Below are positions 22,185 to 24,499 of a DNA stretch of 24,499 bases, in pieces (position 1 is the first letter of the stretch; each line of letters starts with the position of its first letter). The position numbers were made by a program, and so were the translations under genes. Origin of the DNA: CG2-30-58-95 sp964618215 (lineage in GTDB: Bacteria > Chloroflexota > Anaerolineae > Anaerolineales > Villigracilaceae). The notes beneath the pieces are model-generated. The model ran no database searches and was not told the DNA's origin. It was given only the letters and a program-made list of their open reading frames with translations. The stretch is from assembly GCA_964618215.1 (NCBI GenBank), contig CAZTZE010000047.1, forward strand, positions 1-24,499, written 5' to 3'.

Positions 22185-22442
22185 ATGAGCACTGTAAGCG
22201 TAGATCTATCACTGGATCAAATTACCCGGGCCTTGCGTAAACTGCCCGCACAGGAAAAAATTGCGCTCTGGCGTTTGCTGGACAAAGACCTTGACCGTCC
22301 TGCCATCGCGCAGCAATTTAATGCCTCTGTCAATGCAATCCGCAAAGCCTATTCCCATGTCAGTGAAGACGTAGTAATGGCAGACGCAGTCAAAGCCACG
22401 CGGCAAGTGCGCAAGGCGCGCCATGCGAAAAGTCGTTCTTGA
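22185..22442 (+). CDS. putative antitoxin of a PIN toxin-antitoxin pair
   Basis: This 85-residue protein has a predicted helix-rich N-terminus (LDQITRALRKLPAQEKIALWRLLDKDL) and a segment RPAIAQQFNASVNAIRKAY (about residues 38-56) that resembles a helix-turn-helix or sigma-like DNA-reading element. The C-terminal tail is basic (RQVRKARHAKSRS). I do not recognise a named antitoxin family. The call rests on size and on the 20-nt overlap with the PIN-domain gene, the standard arrangement for type II pairs. Start: ATG 22185 with CAGGAG about 9 nt upstream. Such antitoxins normally repress their own promoter, for which 22125-22130 is a candidate. Confidence 0.65.
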   Translation: MSTVSVDLSLDQITRALRKLPAQEKIALWRLLDKDLDRPAIAQQFNASVNAIRKAYSHVSEDVVMADAVKATRQVRKARHAKSRS

Positions 22443-22851
22443 CACCAACGTGCTTATCAGCGGGGTGATTGCATCGGGATATTCAGCCTCCATCTTGGAC
22501 GCTGTCCGCTGCGAAGAGATCAAACTTGTTACTTCAGCACATCTGCTCGAAGAATTCAGTGATGTGATTTCACGTTGTCACATCGCCCAAAAATACCCCA
22601 AAGCCGCCGAAAAAGCCGAATCCTTGCTGGATTTCCTGCGAGCGTTTGCTATTCTTACAGCGGGTATTCCCGATGAACACGCGACCAGCCCCGATCGTGA
22701 TGATGATTTTGTGCTGGCTTGTGCGCTGGACGAAAAGGTAGATTGTATCGTTTCAGGCGATCCACATTTGCTGGGGTTGAAAACATACAAAGAGATTCCT
22801 ATTCTGACGCCTAAAGAGTTTGTGGAGAGATACTCGATCCCGCATAAATGA
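22423..22851 (+). CDS. PIN-domain putative toxin
   Basis: This 142-residue protein matches the family annotated as putative toxin of the PIN family. The acidic active-site residues of a metal-dependent ribonuclease are visible: Asp7 in VVLDTNVLISG, Glu44 in LLEEFSDVI, Asp91 to Asp95 in DRDDDFVLACA, and Asp113 in IVSGDPHLL. VapC-like toxins cleave tRNA or rRNA; the target here is unknown. The ATG lies inside the antitoxin gene, overlapping it by 20 nt in another frame. All catalytic residues are intact, so it should be active. Confidence 0.85.
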   Translation: MRKVVLDTNVLISGVIASGYSASILDAVRCEEIKLVTSAHLLEEFSDVISRCHIAQKYPKAAEKAESLLDFLRAFAILTAGIPDEHATSPDRDDDFVLACALDEKVDCIVSGDPHLLGLKTYKEIPILTPKEFVERYSIPHK

Positions 22852-22890
22852 GCAAAGGCGGTTTTCCCAACTGCGTGGTGCTTTTGTAAA

Positions 22891-22920
22891 TTGGCATACG
22901 TCTGCTTGTGTATGTATAAT
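22891..22920 (+). promoter_or_regulatory. sigma-70-type promoter of the AT-rich gene pair
   Basis: TTGGCA (22891-22896) and TATAAT (22915-22920) are separated by 18 nt and are near-consensus. This is the clearest promoter in the window. The predicted transcript would have a leader of about 135 nt before the SAP-domain gene. Confidence 0.65.
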
Positions 22921-23021
22921 TGGCGCATAGCGAAGAGAAACACACAAGTTGTTGATTTCGGGGAAAGGTGTCTCCTCTCATCAAAAACATCCGCCGAAGA
23001 TTCCCGAAGAGGGTAAAGTTA

Positions 23022-23037
23022 TGCCAACACTTTGGCA
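23022..23037 (+). promoter_or_regulatory. small hairpin or operator in the leader of the SAP-domain gene
   Basis: TGCCAA and TTGGCA form a perfect 6-bp inverted repeat around CACT, about 15 nt before the GGAG ribosome binding site at 23052-23055. It could be a protein-binding operator or a weak leader hairpin; no T-tract follows. The rest of the 212-nt gap 22852-23063 contains the promoter and no convincing gene. Confidence 0.35.
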
Positions 23038-23063
23038 AAGCCACAAGCCACGGAGTGCTAATT

Positions 23064-23933
23064 ATGAACAATCAGGCAATATTGAAAGAAAAAGCTCAAA
23101 AAAAGCTATTAAGTCAGTTTTCAAAGCCTATGCGTCCTGATGGTTATGACGGCGTCATGCTACAAAGACAATTGGGGGAGCCTATGCTTGATTTAGTTGA
23201 TCGGTTTTATAGGGAAGGTTTACTTGAAATTTGTGATACCGAATCGGGTTTACAACACGGTTTCAACCTTAATCAACTCAAGAGTTTTCTGAGGGAGCGG
23301 GGTTTGAAAGTATCTGGCAATAAACGAGAAATTCTTAGCAGATTATTGGAAAATGATTTTGCAGGGATGACTGAACAGGTAAAAGCTGCAAAGTTACTCG
23401 TTTTAACTGACAAAGGAGCAAAAATTGTAGATGAATTTCATAAGCAAGAAAAACAAGAATTAGCTGAACACATTGAGCAAGCGCTTCATGCGCTCAAAAA
23501 AAGGGATTATGGAACGGCATATAAAGCTTATCGCGATTATCGAGCATTAAATTATGACGATCATCCAATTGTTATAGGCATAGAAACTGATATCATATTA
23601 TCTGTCGACGATGAAGGAGAAATCTCTGCAAACGTAGATGTTGATGTCCAGCCTGATGCTGAATACTCAGAAGAAGAATTTTATGACGCATCCCCTGGGC
23701 AAAAGGAGCAACTTGATATTTATTTTTCAAGATGGCCAGAAGCATACAGTGGCATAGAAGGTCAGGAACGAGAAAACATTCGCCTTATGGCGGCATTGAT
23801 GTGGATATGGGGACAAGAACTCATTTATGATTTAGAGAAAAAAGCAGGGCAGGTATTTTCAGTTGAACAAAAGAGAGTTATCCAAGATATATTTTGGTTT
23901 GGCATTCACGAATGTAATCCAAATGGACTTTAG
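23064..23933 (+). CDS. SAP-domain protein of unknown function
   Basis: This 289-residue protein has a likely SAP motif (helix-extended loop-helix, DNA-binding) at about residues 67-97, with FNLNQLKSFLRERGL followed by VSGNKREILSRLLEND. Residues 103-165 are helical and charged, 170-210 are strongly acidic (VDDEGEISANVDVDVQPDAE), and the end is aromatic-rich (LMWIWGQELIYDL, IFWFGIHECNPNGL). I recognise no enzyme motif. I place the start at ATG 23064, which has GGAG 8 nt upstream; an in-frame GTG at 22968 would add 32 basic residues spanning the leader hairpin. The base composition is much more AT-rich than the genes to the left. Probably co-transcribed with the next gene, 25 nt away. Confidence 0.65.
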   Translation: MNNQAILKEKAQKKLLSQFSKPMRPDGYDGVMLQRQLGEPMLDLVDRFYREGLLEICDTESGLQHGFNLNQLKSFLRERGLKVSGNKREILSRLLENDFAGMTEQVKAAKLLVLTDKGAKIVDEFHKQEKQELAEHIEQALHALKKRDYGTAYKAYRDYRALNYDDHPIVIGIETDIILSVDDEGEISANVDVDVQPDAEYSEEEFYDASPGQKEQLDIYFSRWPEAYSGIEGQERENIRLMAALMWIWGQELIYDLEKKAGQVFSVEQKRVIQDIFWFGIHECNPNGL

Positions 23934-23958
23934 TGATGCGAGGAGGTATTAATATATT

Positions 23959-24468
23959 ATGGATGAGCATGATTACATAATCCATCGAGCAACAAATGCA
24001 GACACGAGCTTGGGGAAAACGCTAAAAGTCTTTTTTGAGATTTCTGGAAAATGGTGGTTTTCTGTATGGCTTCTTACCATATTAAGTGGAATAGTATCTT
24101 TTGGGCTTACAGTAGCGAATATCGCGCAATTTGGCACTACTATCTGGGTCGGATTATTGTTGCTTGGATTGGCCGTAGCTCCTGTAGTTGCATTTCATTT
24201 TCTGCGTATTCAACGCGATACATATCAAAGTCTTTGGGACGACAAAGAACATATCATTCGCATTCTTAATGAAGTTGAGACACTGCGAGCTGAAGGCGTG
24301 AAAATACATATTGATGGAAGGCAATTATCAAGTAATAAACCTGTAGAGCAATGGATTGAAAAAGTTGATGAATGGCGCAAACGAACAGGCGAGAAAGTTT
24401 ATGAGTTACATCCTGCCGAGGCAGGAAATTTCAATACACTTGGTCTGATACCCTTACAGATTGAATAA
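23959..24468 (+). CDS. two-helix membrane protein of unknown function
   Basis: This 169-residue protein has an N-terminal soluble stretch (MDEHDYIIHRATNADTS), two transmembrane helices at about residues 33-53 and 59-82, and a C-terminal cytosolic or extracytosolic region of about 85 residues that is mostly helical and charged (IRILNEVETLRAEGV, IEKVDEWRKRTGEKVY). No family is recognised. A full AGGAGGT lies at 23941-23947, 11 nt before the ATG. It follows the SAP-domain gene with a 25-nt gap. The palindrome TCCTGCC/GGCAGGA (24411-24426) lies in its coding sequence near the C-terminus. Confidence 0.6.
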   Translation: MDEHDYIIHRATNADTSLGKTLKVFFEISGKWWFSVWLLTILSGIVSFGLTVANIAQFGTTIWVGLLLLGLAVAPVVAFHFLRIQRDTYQSLWDDKEHIIRILNEVETLRAEGVKIHIDGRQLSSNKPVEQWIEKVDEWRKRTGEKVYELHPAEAGNFNTLGLIPLQIE

Positions 24469-24499
24469 AAGACTACTGCTCACCGGATATGGCATAATT

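Overview
The window looks like a chromosomal segment of a Chloroflexota bacterium, most likely an Anaerolineae-type lineage. This is inferred from a near-complete coenzyme F420 gene set of the bacterial type, KimA-like permeases next to TrkA proteins, a NACHT/HEAT protein and a dense scatter of short periodic and palindromic repeats. Most of the window is GC-rich and tightly packed. From about 22,850 to the end the sequence becomes visibly AT-rich, which suggests an accessory segment. I see no rRNA, tRNA or CRISPR array, and no gene-free stretch longer than about 215 bases between genes.

Layout. (1) 1-5383: potassium transport. Two KimA-like APC permeases flank two TrkA/RCK-type regulatory proteins; one permease is on +, and the other three genes form a - strand operon that converges on it. 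(2) 5403-17377, all on -: a long run of close or overlapping genes that reads as one or a few operons. In transcription order they are a class A beta-lactamase-like serine hydrolase, a coiled-coil zinc-ribbon protein, a membrane-anchored NACHT-HEAT protein, an SsnA-like aminohydrolase, NADPH:F420 reductase (npdG), a GxxExxY protein inside an inverted-repeat cassette, cofE, a PPOX-type F420-dependent oxidoreductase, a nitroreductase like the C-terminal half of FbiB, cofD, cofC and an LLM-type F420-dependent oxidoreductase, followed by a hairpin terminator. Together they cover F420 tail assembly (CofC, CofD, CofE, dehydro-F420 reductase), F420 reduction (NpdG) and F420 use (LLM and PPOX enzymes). 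The FO synthase genes are not here. (3) 17509-22099, +: proline dehydrogenase with its own hairpin terminator, then a pteridine-reductase-like SDR, a DinB-family protein, a UbiA-like membrane protein and MoeA. (4) 22185-22851, +: a putative PIN-domain toxin-antitoxin pair. (5) 23064-24468, +, AT-rich: a SAP-domain protein and a two-helix membrane protein, both of unknown function.

The most striking signal not explained by the genes is repetitive. Arrays with periods of 7, 8 or 9 nt, and strong palindromes, lie between genes and also in frame inside conserved enzymes: heptamers in cofD and in the aminohydrolase, a 34-nt double palindrome in cofE, a nonamer array plus hairpins at two places in moeA, and one 20-mer read in two different frames in the NACHT gene. 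The cofE palindrome has a sister copy with compensatory changes that acts as the terminator of the proline dehydrogenase gene. The GxxExxY gene is bounded by perfect 15-bp inverted repeats, one of which supplies the npdG stop codon and the other of which abuts cofE. It therefore looks like a small cassette inserted into the F420 operon.
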